Positions 53,027-62,923 are shown, numbered from the stretch's first letter. The stretch: 64,000 nt of DNA from Capnocytophaga sp. oral taxon 878 (GCF_002999135.1 NZ_CP027229.1:2062001-2126000); one strand, 5' to 3'. The notes: generated by a model not told the origin, from the sequence alone. Translations and numbers: made by a program.

Positions 53027-54070
53027 TTATTTCAGTTCTCTTATTAAATACATATAAATAGGGAAATGGTCGGAATAGCCCCAAGTGTAGTTGCCATTGC
53101 TCATACTGCGGAAGGGGTAGCCTTTGTAACGCCCTTTGGGATTGGTTAAATACGGACGGTTAAAGATACCAGTTTTCCAATAACGGTAACTGCTTTTGTC
53201 TTCTTTAAGCAAATCATAGGTGAAGTAGAACTGGTCAAAGAGGTTCCAACCATCTTGATAGGCAAGTGTACCCATTCCTTTTTTAAGCATTGCTTCCATA
53301 GGGTTAAAGAGTTCACCTTGCTTTACATCTTCTTTTCTTTCCTTAGTTTTAAGTATGTTTTTAAATCCTGAATTGATAGGATCGTCATTAAAGTCGCCCA
53401 TAGCGATGATCTTAGCATTAGGGTCTTGTTTTAGTAGAGAGTCGATAATTTGCTTGTTTAGGGCAGCTGCTTGCTCACGTAAGGGGCGGCTTTTGGTTTC
53501 GCCTCCTAAGCGTGAAGGCCAGTGATTCACAATAAAATGCACCATCTCACCATCTAACTCACCTGATACTAATAGCTGATCACGAGTGTAGAGAGGTTTG
53601 CCATCGTCCTTGGTGAGATGTAGTGGATGTGGGAAAGATGAAATGGGTTTAAACACCCCTTTTTTGTAGATAAGGGCTACATCGACCCCACGAGAATCGG
53701 GGGACTCATAATGTACAATACCATAATTGTACTTTTTCAAGTACTTAGTATTGAGAAGATCGGCTACTACGGCCTCATTTTCAATTTCGGCAAGTCCTAC
53801 TATATCGGGGGCGTGGTGGGTAACATCGGCACCTATTTCGGATATTACCTTTGCTATTTTTTCGACGTGGTCATTATATACCTTGCTCGTCCAGCGATCG
53901 GCACCTTGAGGGGTACGATCGTCGTCGAACTTATGAGGGTCGTTAATAGTGTCGAACAGGTTCTCGACATTGTAAAAAGCTATTGTTCTCACAGCTAATT
54001 TTTTTTGTTGTGCGTTAGTGGTAAATACGCCCATCATAAGGGCGATGGTTAAAAATACTATTTTTCTCAT
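53027..54070 (-). CDS. Secreted endonuclease/exonuclease/phosphatase family protein
   Basis: About 347 residues with a signal peptide from ATG 54070 (MRKIVFLTIALMMGVFTTNA). An earlier in-frame ATG at 54091 would add seven residues ahead of a normal signal peptide, so it is less likely. The EEP fold is seen in RTIAFYNVENLFDT, IVGLAEIENEAVV, IVNHWPSRLGGE, IAMGDFNDDPINSG and WGYSDHFPIYMYL. All catalytic residues are present. Probably a secreted or periplasmic nuclease or phosphodiesterase. The gene starts two bases before the PBP1A stop. Confidence 0.88.
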   Translation of the reverse strand: MRKIVFLTIALMMGVFTTNAQQKKLAVRTIAFYNVENLFDTINDPHKFDDDRTPQGADRWTSKVYNDHVEKIAKVISEIGADVTHHAPDIVGLAEIENEAVVADLLNTKYLKKYNYGIVHYESPDSRGVDVALIYKKGVFKPISSFPHPLHLTKDDGKPLYTRDQLLVSGELDGEMVHFIVNHWPSRLGGETKSRPLREQAAALNKQIIDSLLKQDPNAKIIAMGDFNDDPINSGFKNILKTKERKEDVKQGELFNPMEAMLKKGMGTLAYQDGWNLFDQFYFTYDLLKEDKSSYRYWKTGIFNRPYLTNPKGRYKGYPFRSMSNGNYTWGYSDHFPIYMYLIRELK

Positions 54071-54071
54071 A

Positions 54072-57000
54072 TTACTTAAATATTCTTCCAAAAAAACCTT
54101 TCTTTTTGGGTTTATCTTCTTCTTGTTCTTGGGTAGAGGTAGTGGTAGGCTTGGTAGTAGGAGGGACTACATCGTCAATAGATATGTCTTCGTCGGGATT
54201 ATCTATACTATGTAGCTTACTGCTGCGCTCATAGATGCGGTAATGTAGTTCGCCGGCAGCTACGGTATCCTTTACGGTGGTAGAGGTACTGAAAAGGCGA
54301 TCAAGGAAGCCTTCGCGTATTACTGGTTCGCAACTGAGTATTTCACTTTTCAGTTCCTCATCGATGGTGAAGGTAGCCTGAGTAATATCCTTAAACTTCT
54401 TATTGCGGTTGAGTTGTGATACAAAGAGGGCGGCGATAGGCAAAGCAGAGTTGGCACCTTGTCCTAAACGGGTGCTGCGGAAGCCTATCTGCTGATCATT
54501 ACCTACCCAACTAATCATTACCAGATTGGGTAATAACCCCGCAAACCAGCCGTCTTTATTATCTTGGGTAGTACCTGTTTTGCCTGCGAGGTCATTGGTG
54601 AGACCATACTGGCCACGCATACGCGATGCGGTACCTTCATTAACAGTAGCGCGCATTAGCTGCAACATCTGCTGGGTGGTAGTTTCGGTAAGGGCAGGGG
54701 CTTCTTTTTTGGGCTTATATTCCCATAATACCTTGCCTTTTTTGTCGGTTATTTTTTCAATAAAATAGGGTTGAGAAGGCACTCCGTTATTGGCAAAGGT
54801 GGTATAAGCCTTAGCCATCTCGATCACGGGCAGCTCGGCTGAACCCAGTGCAATGGAAGGCACTGAGGGTATATGGGAGCTAATACCCATTGCTTTTGCC
54901 TTGGCGATAACCTTTTCTAAGCCTGCATAAAAGAGAGTTTGTACGGCTATAGTATTTAGAGATTCTTTTAGGGCTTTGCCTACTGAATAGTAAGTATAAG
55001 GATCGTCGTCGGTACTGGAGGAGTTACGAGGCGTCCAGAACTTCTCATCGGCATAGGTGAGCGCACGTGGAGAGAAGTGTGTGCATACGGGCATTCCTTG
55101 TTCTAAAGCTGTGGCGTAGACAATAGGCTTAAATATAGAGCCTACTTGGCGCTTGCTTTGCAAGACGTGGTCGTACTTAAAGTACTGAAAATCGATACCG
55201 CCGACATAGCTTTTGATAGCGCCGGTTTGCGGATTAACGGCTACAAAGCCTGTGTTTAGCAATCGGGAGAAGAAAGAAAGGCTATCGAGAGTGCTGTGCA
55301 TTTGCACTTTATCTTTTTCATAGAAGCTCAAATCCATAGCTTTTTTCTGGCTGAGCTTATCCCATATCTGTTCTTCGGTAAGTCCATTGGCTTTGAGCTG
55401 CTTGTAGGCAGGTAGTTTTTGGGCTTCTTGTTTTAGCCACTCATTATCGAGCTTCCAAGGGGCATTTTTGCCATAAGCCAATTCAAAATCTTTTTGCAAG
55501 CGAGCTAAGTGCTTACGTACAGAGGCTTCGGCATACTCTTGCATAGTGCGATTGATGGTGGTGTAGATGCGCAAGCCATCTTTGTAAATATTATAAGGTG
55601 TGCCATCGTCCTTGGTGATATCCTTGAGGAGATTGGGCAGTTGCAAGCGTATTTGCTCACGGAGGTAGGGTGCTATGCCCTCATTTTCAAGTCCGTTATA
55701 CTCTATTTTAAGGCTATCTTTTTTGTGAGCCTGAAAGTCGGTTTCGGTGAGCAAGCCATTCTTTTTCATTTGGGCTAATACCACATTGCGGCGTTCCTCA
55801 CTACGCTGAGGGGCGGTGCGAGGGTTATAGCTATTATTGGCTTTGAGGGTGCCTATAAGGGTAGCTGCCTCATTAAGGGTGAGGGCTTTGGCAGGCTTAC
55901 TGAAAAAGCGGTATGAAGCTGCCTCGATACCGTAGGTATTATCACTAAAAGGAACGGTATTGAGGTAAAGGGTAATGATTTCTTCCTTACTATAAACGCT
56001 TTCGATACGGTGAGCAATAATCATTTCCTTAATTTTATGCACAGGCATAGTGAGCTTACCATAACGATCGGCACGGCCAAAGATGTTTTTCGCCAGCTGC
56101 ATAGTGAGGGTACTACCCCCTCCTGAGGCGTCGTCCTGCAAGAGGAGTGTTTTGAAGAATACCCTTAAAAGGCTTCGGGTATCGATACCGCTATGCTCAT
56201 AAAAGCGCTCGTCCTCGGTAGCGATAAGGGCATTGACCAGATAAGGAGGAAAATCGGTATAATCAATCTTGGTGCGATCAAAGATATAGAATTTGCCTAC
56301 AAACTCGCCACTATCATCGTAAATGAGGCTGGCTTCGGCCTGCTTGAGTTCTTTGAGTTCTTGCTTTGTAGGGAGTTTGCCAAAAACCCCGAAGTAGACC
56401 AAAGCTACCAGCAGGGATACCATAGCGACTACTGAGCCGATGGCTATGCCTGCCCATTTTAAATAGAACTTATAGGTTTTGGGCTTTTTACCTTCTTTTC
56501 TTCTGAAAAGCAGTCCTATACCGTAGGGGATACCTATCAGCACTAAAAGTAGTCCTTGCCAGAGATATTGCAAGAGGTAGCGCAGGTACTGCCAGCCTTT
56601 GGCGAGGGTATCGAAGAAAAAGCCTAAGGCTACTGAAAGCCCATAAGGTAACCAGCAACAGCATTTTTTAAGGGCGTAAAATATTTGCTGCCCTATAAAA
56701 ATGAGGAGTGTGTAGGCTAGTACAACAAGGGCATACAGGGCAAAGGGAATGGCTAATAGTGCTATGACCCACCAACGTGTGGGGGTGGGGATGCCTTGTA
56801 CTTTTTTGTATAACCATATTCCTGAAATAGTGATGACTGTATAGACAAAAACAACTAAGGCATAGAGGATGAAGGGGATGAAAAGTAGGGCTGCTTTGAC
56901 CTTGCCTAAAAAGGTGGTTGTGGAGGGGAGCCCTATATTCCAGAGGCTATGGAGCCAGCTTCCGAACCTATCGGTAAGGGAGCGGGAATCTTCTTTGGCT

Positions 57001-57230
57001 GAGAGGTAAAAATCCTTGGCTTTATTGTACAGCAAAAACAAGCCGTAGGGGATGATAAGGAGGAGGAAAATAATACCTTTCCAGAGGAGAGGGAGACAGT
57101 AGGATAGCAGCTTATATAGCATTTGAGCTAAGGCTACCAAGCCCCTCATCAGTAATGAGAGGAAGGGAGCTATTGCTAATAACCCATTGATAATGGGCTT
57201 TTTAAATGATATATTGCGCAACATAAGCAA
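54072..57230 (-). CDS. Bifunctional penicillin-binding protein 1A with long membrane N-terminus
   Basis: 1052 residues. The usual class A parts are complete: a membrane helix (about 258-282), the GT51 transglycosylase with EDERFYEHSG (339-348) and GGSTLTMQLAKN (371-382), and the transpeptidase with SIFK (698-701), SLN (757-759) and KTGT (884-887). It polymerises and cross-links peptidoglycan. Unusually, residues 1-255 add several hydrophobic segments, including two near-repeats (FIPFILYALVVFVYTVI and AIPFALYALVVLAYTLL). Typical relatives are about 750-800 residues long. The promoter just before the ATG makes the long form credible. Confidence 0.92.
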   Translation of the reverse strand: MLMLRNISFKKPIINGLLAIAPFLSLLMRGLVALAQMLYKLLSYCLPLLWKGIIFLLLIIPYGLFLLYNKAKDFYLSAKEDSRSLTDRFGSWLHSLWNIGLPSTTTFLGKVKAALLFIPFILYALVVFVYTVITISGIWLYKKVQGIPTPTRWWVIALLAIPFALYALVVLAYTLLIFIGQQIFYALKKCCCWLPYGLSVALGFFFDTLAKGWQYLRYLLQYLWQGLLLVLIGIPYGIGLLFRRKEGKKPKTYKFYLKWAGIAIGSVVAMVSLLVALVYFGVFGKLPTKQELKELKQAEASLIYDDSGEFVGKFYIFDRTKIDYTDFPPYLVNALIATEDERFYEHSGIDTRSLLRVFFKTLLLQDDASGGGSTLTMQLAKNIFGRADRYGKLTMPVHKIKEMIIAHRIESVYSKEEIITLYLNTVPFSDNTYGIEAASYRFFSKPAKALTLNEAATLIGTLKANNSYNPRTAPQRSEERRNVVLAQMKKNGLLTETDFQAHKKDSLKIEYNGLENEGIAPYLREQIRLQLPNLLKDITKDDGTPYNIYKDGLRIYTTINRTMQEYAEASVRKHLARLQKDFELAYGKNAPWKLDNEWLKQEAQKLPAYKQLKANGLTEEQIWDKLSQKKAMDLSFYEKDKVQMHSTLDSLSFFSRLLNTGFVAVNPQTGAIKSYVGGIDFQYFKYDHVLQSKRQVGSIFKPIVYATALEQGMPVCTHFSPRALTYADEKFWTPRNSSSTDDDPYTYYSVGKALKESLNTIAVQTLFYAGLEKVIAKAKAMGISSHIPSVPSIALGSAELPVIEMAKAYTTFANNGVPSQPYFIEKITDKKGKVLWEYKPKKEAPALTETTTQQMLQLMRATVNEGTASRMRGQYGLTNDLAGKTGTTQDNKDGWFAGLLPNLVMISWVGNDQQIGFRSTRLGQGANSALPIAALFVSQLNRNKKFKDITQATFTIDEELKSEILSCEPVIREGFLDRLFSTSTTVKDTVAAGELHYRIYERSSKLHSIDNPDEDISIDDVVPPTTKPTTTSTQEQEEDKPKKKGFFGRIFK

Positions 57231-57254
57231 AGGGTGTTATCCTTGTTTTCGGGG

Positions 57255-57284
57255 CAAAAATACAAATAATTGGCGAATTGGCAA
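57255..57284 (-). promoter_or_regulatory. PBP1A promoter
   Basis: On the minus strand TATTTTTG at 57262-57255 and TTG at 57284-57282, spacing 19. It lies 25 bases before the ATG at 57230. Confidence 0.75.
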
Positions 57285-57335
57285 AGTAGAAAATTAGCAA
57301 ATTTTGGAAATTAGGGAATTAGCAAATTAGCAAAT
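57270..57335 (+). repeat. AATTAGCAAATT tandem units behind the PBP1A promoter
   Basis: AATTGGCGAATTGGCAAAG, AAAATTAGCAAATTTTGG, then GAATTAGCAAATTAGCAAAT: an irregular tandem array of 8-16-base units. The unit overlaps the -33 box of the promoter and extends upstream of it. Confidence 0.75.
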
Positions 57336-57400
57336 GGGGGAATTAGAGAGAGGGATAAGTGATAAGTGCAAAAGACTAAATGTGAATGGTACTGTAATTA

Positions 57401-58828
57401 CTACTCCATTTTTTCTTTTTCATAGACATTTCCTTCTGTATCTAGATATTCGATTTTGTTATCGATGTGGGCACGTAGGCGTTGGGGATAAAATCCTTTT
57501 TCAATCCTATTATATTTGAAGGGTGAGAGTATTTTACCATTAAAATTAACCATTGCCCATTTGCCTTGCTTTTTGGCTGCAAAAACTTCGTTGTTAATTG
57601 GGTTTATTGCTTCATATTCAAAAGGGAGTAGGATTTTATCATTTAAATCGACAACACCCCATAAGCCATTTTGTTGCGCTGCTATGTAGGTGGATTCAAT
57701 ATTGTTGCCTCCTCTTTTTTTGTTCAATACTCCTTCTAAACCTATGGCATCATATTTAAAGGATGTAAGGGGAGCGCCTTTGATATCTAACAGGCCATAT
57801 TTACTTTCTTTTTTTGCTATGATGATTTCGCCAAAAGCAAGGGTTATTGTTTCGTACTGAGAAGAGGTTAATGGAGTGAATTTTTTGTCCTTAATTTCGA
57901 ACAGTGCCCATTTATCAGCTTTTTTTGCTTTAATTACATTTCCTAAAAAGGGATTGATAGCGTCATACTCAAAGGGGGTTAAGGGGTTGTTATTCAAATC
58001 AATTACTCCCCAATGGTTATTGAGTTTGGCTGCTAAATAGATGGGTTCGTGCTGGGGGGAGGTGAGTTGTTGAAAAGGTTCTGCATATTGTAAAGGTACC
58101 ATTATATGAGTATCATTGGTACTAATAATACCCCATAAATTGTTTTGCTTAACACTTACACAAGTTCGGGTATTTAAGAAATTTCCTCCATCGTAGGTAG
58201 CGAGTTTCTTACCTTTGGGAGCAAAAAAATGTAATTTATTATCGGCTAAACCAACGAACAAATTGGGTGATAGGGGCATTACATTATACAAGTTATGAGG
58301 TTCAAAAACTATTTCGCCTTTGGTGTTAAAAACGATTAGTTTTTCGTCTTTCATAGCTCCTAATAAAGAGAAATCAAAATATCGGATATTAGTATATTCA
58401 ATAGGGAGTATGGTGTGGTTTGAAGTATCGACAAGCCCCCAAAGGTTGTCTTTTTTAACAATAAAAGTATTTTCTCCTCTTTTAATATCGGAATATTCTA
58501 CTGGTATTACTTCTTTGCCATCAATGTTAATGATTCCATATTTATCATCTATTTTTACTACGGCAAAGCCTCTGACGAATGATAAAGCTTGGGTGTATTT
58601 TGCAGGGCTTATAAGCTGGGCTTGGGGGTTAATATAGCCGTATTTTCCATTGATTTTGACAACTGCTCGGTACTCAAAAAAGGGAGCGATTTGGGTATAA
58701 GGTAGTAGTTTTTCTTTGCCTTTTTCGAGTTGGTAATACTGCCCGTTACGTTGTTCAATTCCGAAGGTCTCTTGTGCTTGCAGATTGGTAACAATTGCTA
58801 GCATAATGGTAATAAATAATTTTTTCAT
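57401..58828 (-). CDS. Secreted WG-repeat protein
   Basis: 475 residues with a signal peptide (LFITIMLAIVTNLQAQ). About nine WG (KWG) repeats cover the rest, each of the type K..N.WG(V/L)(V/I)D..(N/G)..(L/I)LP.EY(D/E)AI, for example KKDNLWGLVDTSNHTILPIE and QQNGLWGVVDLNDKILLPFE. WG proteins are secreted or surface-associated and probably bind partners; the ligand is not known. It stands alone between two divergent or unrelated neighbours. Confidence 0.92.
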   Translation of the reverse strand: MKKLFITIMLAIVTNLQAQETFGIEQRNGQYYQLEKGKEKLLPYTQIAPFFEYRAVVKINGKYGYINPQAQLISPAKYTQALSFVRGFAVVKIDDKYGIINIDGKEVIPVEYSDIKRGENTFIVKKDNLWGLVDTSNHTILPIEYTNIRYFDFSLLGAMKDEKLIVFNTKGEIVFEPHNLYNVMPLSPNLFVGLADNKLHFFAPKGKKLATYDGGNFLNTRTCVSVKQNNLWGIISTNDTHIMVPLQYAEPFQQLTSPQHEPIYLAAKLNNHWGVIDLNNNPLTPFEYDAINPFLGNVIKAKKADKWALFEIKDKKFTPLTSSQYETITLAFGEIIIAKKESKYGLLDIKGAPLTSFKYDAIGLEGVLNKKRGGNNIESTYIAAQQNGLWGVVDLNDKILLPFEYEAINPINNEVFAAKKQGKWAMVNFNGKILSPFKYNRIEKGFYPQRLRAHIDNKIEYLDTEGNVYEKEKME

Positions 58829-58919
58829 TGTATATTAATTTAATGGTTTTTAAAAAGCTAATTTTGAAGGGAAAATAAAGGCTAAAAATCTTTTCATTTT
58901 GAGTCTTTAAAAGAGGCTG

Positions 58920-58950
58920 CAAAGTTACAATAATAGAAGGAAATTAGCAA
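58920..58950 (-). promoter_or_regulatory. WG-repeat protein promoter
   Basis: On the minus strand TAACTTTG at 58927-58920 and TTG at 58950-58948, spacing 20. The leader would be about 85 bases. Confidence 0.7.
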
Positions 58951-59046
58951 ATTTGGGAATTAGAAAATTAGCAAATTAGGAAATTAGCAAATTGGGGAAT
59001 TGGGAAATTAGCAAATTAGCAAATTGGGAAGTTGGGGAATTGGGGA
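58938..59046 (+). repeat. AATTAGCAAATT tandem array
   Basis: About seven units of GAAATTAGCAAATTGGG-like sequence of 8-17 bases with drift toward GGGAATTGGGG. It begins inside the -33 region of the WG-protein promoter and runs upstream until the long dispersed repeat starts. Part of the 728-base gap before coaX. Confidence 0.85.
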
Positions 59047-59054
59047 GAGAGAAA

Positions 59055-59300
59055 AAAGTAGTGGAGGTGATGAGGATAATGTGGGGATTGGGCGATTTTG
59101 TTGCGAATTATGCAAAAGGAGGGGTTGGGGGTGAAAGGGCTGGAAATCAAGAAGGTGAGGCGTATCCTTCGTTTATAGTTCGTTTATAGTTCGTTATGAG
59201 TTCGTTCATCCTATAAGATAGCTAAGGTGAAAAAGGGAGTGAAATGGGGGTGATAAAAATTCTTTCTTATTGATTTATAGAGGTTTGTGATTTTTTGGCT
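59055..59300 (+). repeat. Long dispersed repeat, copy 6 (core 59163-59210)
   Basis: Reverse complement of copies 2 and 5: GGTGATGAGGATAATGTGG, GATTGGGCGATTTTGTTGCG, AATTATGCAAAAGGAG, a G-rich stretch, then the core ATCCTTCGTTTATAGTTCG and so on, and a tail with weak similarity to the outer block of copy 2. The remaining bases to the coaX promoter hold no gene that I can see. Confidence 0.85.
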
Positions 59301-59456
59301 AAAATGAAGATAGAAGAGTGTCGGGTTGTAAAAAGTTTGAATTTTTGGCAATGATTATGGGAAATGAGTGAGAATTTTTTATTAACATAAAATGTGTATG
59401 TGAGCTTATGAAAGGGAGGAAAAAACGTTGGGGAACTGAAAAATGTTCATAATTTA

Positions 59457-59486
59457 TTGTTAATTGATAATTGTTTTGTACCTTTG
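59457..59486 (+). promoter_or_regulatory. coaX promoter
   Basis: TTG at 59457-59459 and TACCTTTG at 59479-59486, spacing 19. The leader to 59557 is about 65 bases. Confidence 0.8.
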
Positions 59487-59556
59487 CCGGCAAAATACAG
59501 GTGCAAATTGTGATTTTGAAATTAAATGGCACTATTATTGTAAGGTACAATAAGCA

Positions 59557-60297
59557 ATGAACTTAATTATAGACGAAGGAAATAGCCAAATAAAAGTAGC
59601 ACTGTATAAAGGAGATAAACAATACTTTTTTAAATCGTTCGGGAAGGATCATTTTGAGGGAGATTTCTTGGAAGAGCTTTCACTGAAAGGGATAAAGAAG
59701 GCGATTGTATCTTCGGTAGCGAAACATAGCAGGGAGCGTTTTGCTTTTCTGCAGGAATATACTTCTTTACCTGTATTGCACCTTAGGGCTGACACGCCTG
59801 TGCCGTTTAGTAACCAGTACGCGAGTCCGCAAACTTTAGGCTGTGACCGGATTGCGCTGGTGGCAGGGGGTATGAAGAGATTTCCGCGCAGGAATGTGCT
59901 TGTAATAGATGCTGGGACTTGTATCACTTTTGATTTTATCACCAAGAAGAAAGAGTACTTGGGAGGAGCTATAGCCCCAGGGATAGCTATGCGGCTGAAA
60001 GCAATGCACCACTATACTGATAAGCTGCCACTGATAGAAGAGGAAGACTTTGATACTGAGAATTTTGTAGGCAATACAACTGCTAAGTGTATGCTGAGTG
60101 GGGTGTATAACAATGTGTTACGCGAAATAGAAGGTGTAATAGCCCAATACAAGAAAAAATACAATAGCCTAACAACTGTTTTGACGGGGGGTAATCATTT
60201 TTATTTGGCAGAACGAATAAAAAGTACGATATTTGCCGCCCCATTCGTACTGCTTGAAGGGATGAATGCTATTTTGGAATATCAAAAGAGAATATGA
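59557..60297 (+). CDS. coaX: Type III pantothenate kinase
   Basis: First step of coenzyme A synthesis. 246 residues of the ASKHA fold: LIIDEGNSQIKVALYKG, then a GCDRIALVAG block (about residues 93-102), VIDAGTCITFDFI and GGAIAPGIAMRLKAMH, which mark CoaX rather than type I or II kinases. The last four bases overlap the start of the next gene. Confidence 0.95.
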   Translation: MNLIIDEGNSQIKVALYKGDKQYFFKSFGKDHFEGDFLEELSLKGIKKAIVSSVAKHSRERFAFLQEYTSLPVLHLRADTPVPFSNQYASPQTLGCDRIALVAGGMKRFPRRNVLVIDAGTCITFDFITKKKEYLGGAIAPGIAMRLKAMHHYTDKLPLIEEEDFDTENFVGNTTAKCMLSGVYNNVLREIEGVIAQYKKKYNSLTTVLTGGNHFYLAERIKSTIFAAPFVLLEGMNAILEYQKRI

Positions 60298-61568
60298 ACA
60301 GGAAACTAAATACACTTATTATTGCCTTGCTGACAGGTACATTGGCTGCAGTAGCGCAACAGACTACTGAATCACCTTACTCATTTTATGGTGTGGGTGA
60401 ACGCAATTTTGGCGGCATAGCTGAAGAGAGTGCTATGGGTGGTATAGGTACTTATGCTGATAGTACAAGGGTGAATATGCAAAACCCTGCTGCCTTATCG
60501 GGCTTGAAATACACTGCTTTTTCGGCAGGACTTACTATGCAGCGCAAGAATGTAGCAACCAGCAATATGGATTTCACAACTAGGACTTCGGCGCTGAATT
60601 ACTTTACTTTGGGATTTCCAATAACAGAGAAATTGGGTGTTGCCTTTGGACTGGTACCTTACTCGACTGTAGGATATAAGATGAAAAGTACTGTGAATAG
60701 GAATGTACAGCAGTATGAGGGCAAGGGTAATGTGAATCAGTTTTTTGCTTCGGGAGGATACAAACTGTATGATGGACTACGTATAGGAGCTTCATTTAAG
60801 TACCACTTTGGGAGTATAGAGATGACTGATATTTTGCAACTGTACAATGTAGAGTTTTTCACGCAAGAGAGCAGTAAGCAGACTCTTAAAGGAGCTTCGG
60901 TAAACTTTGGGCTGTACTATGAACTGCCTCTACGCCACCGCTTGCGCCTTTACAGCTCACTAGTGTATACCCCAGAAAGCAAATTAAGTAGTGATAACGA
61001 ACGCAGTGTGCAAATGCTTAGCTATGTGAATGGAGGGAACTCGGGCACGCAGCTATCGGTACGGAGCATTCAGCAAATAGACTTGGGAGCTAAGGGTATT
61101 AAAGAGACTAAACTGACCTTGCCTACACAAATAGAAGTAGGATTGGGTATAGGGGAGCATCAGAAATGGTTCACTGGATTGGAATACACTTACGCTAATA
61201 CAAAATCATTTAGCAATCCGTTTTTGAGCACTACTAATGTGAGCTATAAAGATAGCTACCAGATAGCATTGGGAGGTTTTTGGGTACCTAACTACAATTC
61301 ATTTACCAGCTACTGGCATAGGGTGACTTACCGCTTAGGATTGCGCTATGAAAACACAGGTGTGGTACTGAATGGACAGTCGCTAAATGATTTTGGCACG
61401 TCTTTTGGAGTTAGCTTACCAGTAAGAGGCTTTTCAAACCTTACGGGTGTGCTTGAGATAGGAAAGCGAGGCACATTAAACTCGGGACTTGTGAAAGAGA
61501 ATTACATAAACTTTAAAATAGGGTTCACCCTTAATGACAAATGGTTCCAAAAAACAAAATATCAATAA
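60294..61568 (+). CDS. Outer-membrane beta-barrel protein, FadL/OmpP1-like
   Basis: 424 residues with a signal peptide ending TLAAVAQQ. The start TESPYSFYGVGERNFGGIAE, then SAMGGIGTYADSTRVNMQNP, resembles the Bacteroidota OMPP1/FadL-like and PorV-like barrels. Alternating strands and the end FKIGFTLNDKWFQKTKYQ support an outer-membrane barrel. Role unknown; it is conserved next to coaX in Flavobacteria as far as I recall. It overlaps coaX by four bases. Confidence 0.75.
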   Translation: MNRKLNTLIIALLTGTLAAVAQQTTESPYSFYGVGERNFGGIAEESAMGGIGTYADSTRVNMQNPAALSGLKYTAFSAGLTMQRKNVATSNMDFTTRTSALNYFTLGFPITEKLGVAFGLVPYSTVGYKMKSTVNRNVQQYEGKGNVNQFFASGGYKLYDGLRIGASFKYHFGSIEMTDILQLYNVEFFTQESSKQTLKGASVNFGLYYELPLRHRLRLYSSLVYTPESKLSSDNERSVQMLSYVNGGNSGTQLSVRSIQQIDLGAKGIKETKLTLPTQIEVGLGIGEHQKWFTGLEYTYANTKSFSNPFLSTTNVSYKDSYQIALGGFWVPNYNSFTSYWHRVTYRLGLRYENTGVVLNGQSLNDFGTSFGVSLPVRGFSNLTGVLEIGKRGTLNSGLVKENYINFKIGFTLNDKWFQKTKYQ

Positions 61569-61582
61569 AAACAATTAAAAAG

Positions 61583-62923
61583 ATGAAGAAAAGAATTTTA
61601 TTAGCCACAGTAATTGCAGGATTTTTTATAGGTAGCGCTGGGGCACAAGACTGCAAAAGTAATGAAGATTTAAAACAAAAACTCTCAATATTCAGTGAGT
61701 ATGCGAAAGCCCGTAACTACAATGAGGCATACCCTGTATGGAAAGAAGTATATACTGCATGCCCTACTTTGCACTTTGCTGTTTTTGCTTATGGAGAACG
61801 TATTCTTCAAGATAAAGTAAAGAATAGCACTGGGGGACAAAAGACTCAGTTTATTAAAGATTTAAACCAACTTTATACTGATTATAACAAAGCATTTCCT
61901 GCTAAATTATCGGCTACTGAGATGCGCATACGCCAAGCCTTACTATTATTTGACGAAAATGCTGGTAGCGAACAAGAAATTTATGACCTTTTGAATAAAG
62001 CTTTCACTGAGGATAGAGCTAACTTCAAGAATGAAAAAGCGTTGTACTTGTACTTCTCGGAATTAGTGTCTTTGCACGGAAAAGGACAAAAAGAACTACA
62101 AGAGGTATTTGATGCTTATGATAACGTATCGGAAAAGATACAAGATGAAAAGAATGAGCTATCGACTGTAATTAACCAGTATTTGGCTGCTGAGGAAGCT
62201 GGTACTATTAGCGAAAAAGACAAAAAGACTTTGGAGGCTACTCGTAAACGTGTGGATAACTACGAAACTATTGGTGAGAGTATAGATGCTAAATTAGGAC
62301 AGCTTGCTGATTGCGAGAACTTAATTCCGCTTTACACTAAAAACTTTGAAGCTAATAAGAATAATGAAGAGTGGTTACGCCGTGCTGCAGGTAAAATGTC
62401 GGATAAGGACTGTACTAAAGATCCTTTGTTTGTGAAGATAGTTACTTCATTGCACAGTGTTGCTCCATCGGCTAACTCGGCTTACTACTTAGGGGTAATG
62501 AGCGACAAGAGTGGTAATACTAGCAAGGCTATCCAATACTACAACGAGGCTGTGAACTTGGAGACTGATAACTTTAAGAAATCAAAATTGTTGATTCGTA
62601 TTGCTACAAAACACAGCAAAGGACAAGCTGTAGCTTACGCTCAAAAAGCTCTTACTTATAACCCTTCAAACTCTGACGCTTACCGTATTATGGCTCATGC
62701 TTACGCAAGCTCGGCTAATGAATGTGGTAGCACTTCATTTGAAAAACGTGCTGTGTACTGGCTTGCTGCTCAGGTAGCTCGTAAGGGAGGTTTGGAAAGT
62801 TTGGCTGCCCGCTATGATGCGCTAGCTCCTAGCAAGGTGGATGTGTTTGAATCTGGCATGGCTGGTAAATCACTTTCTTTGAAATGCTGGATAGGACAAT
62901 CGATAACTGTACCTAGATTATAG
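61583..62923 (+). CDS. Periplasmic TPR protein
   Basis: 446 residues from ATG 61583, which gives a clean signal peptide (MKKRILLATVIAGFFIGSAG, cleaved before QDCKS). An earlier ATG at 61541 overlaps the previous gene and adds a charged, non-signal leader. TPR units are visible in YAKARNYNEAYPVWKEVYTA near the start and SAYYLGVMSDKSGNTSKAIQ, then KAIQYYNEAVNLETDNFKK near the end. Probably a periplasmic scaffold. A strong terminator follows. Confidence 0.8.
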   Translation: MKKRILLATVIAGFFIGSAGAQDCKSNEDLKQKLSIFSEYAKARNYNEAYPVWKEVYTACPTLHFAVFAYGERILQDKVKNSTGGQKTQFIKDLNQLYTDYNKAFPAKLSATEMRIRQALLLFDENAGSEQEIYDLLNKAFTEDRANFKNEKALYLYFSELVSLHGKGQKELQEVFDAYDNVSEKIQDEKNELSTVINQYLAAEEAGTISEKDKKTLEATRKRVDNYETIGESIDAKLGQLADCENLIPLYTKNFEANKNNEEWLRRAAGKMSDKDCTKDPLFVKIVTSLHSVAPSANSAYYLGVMSDKSGNTSKAIQYYNEAVNLETDNFKKSKLLIRIATKHSKGQAVAYAQKALTYNPSNSDAYRIMAHAYASSANECGSTSFEKRAVYWLAAQVARKGGLESLAARYDALAPSKVDVFESGMAGKSLSLKCWIGQSITVPRL

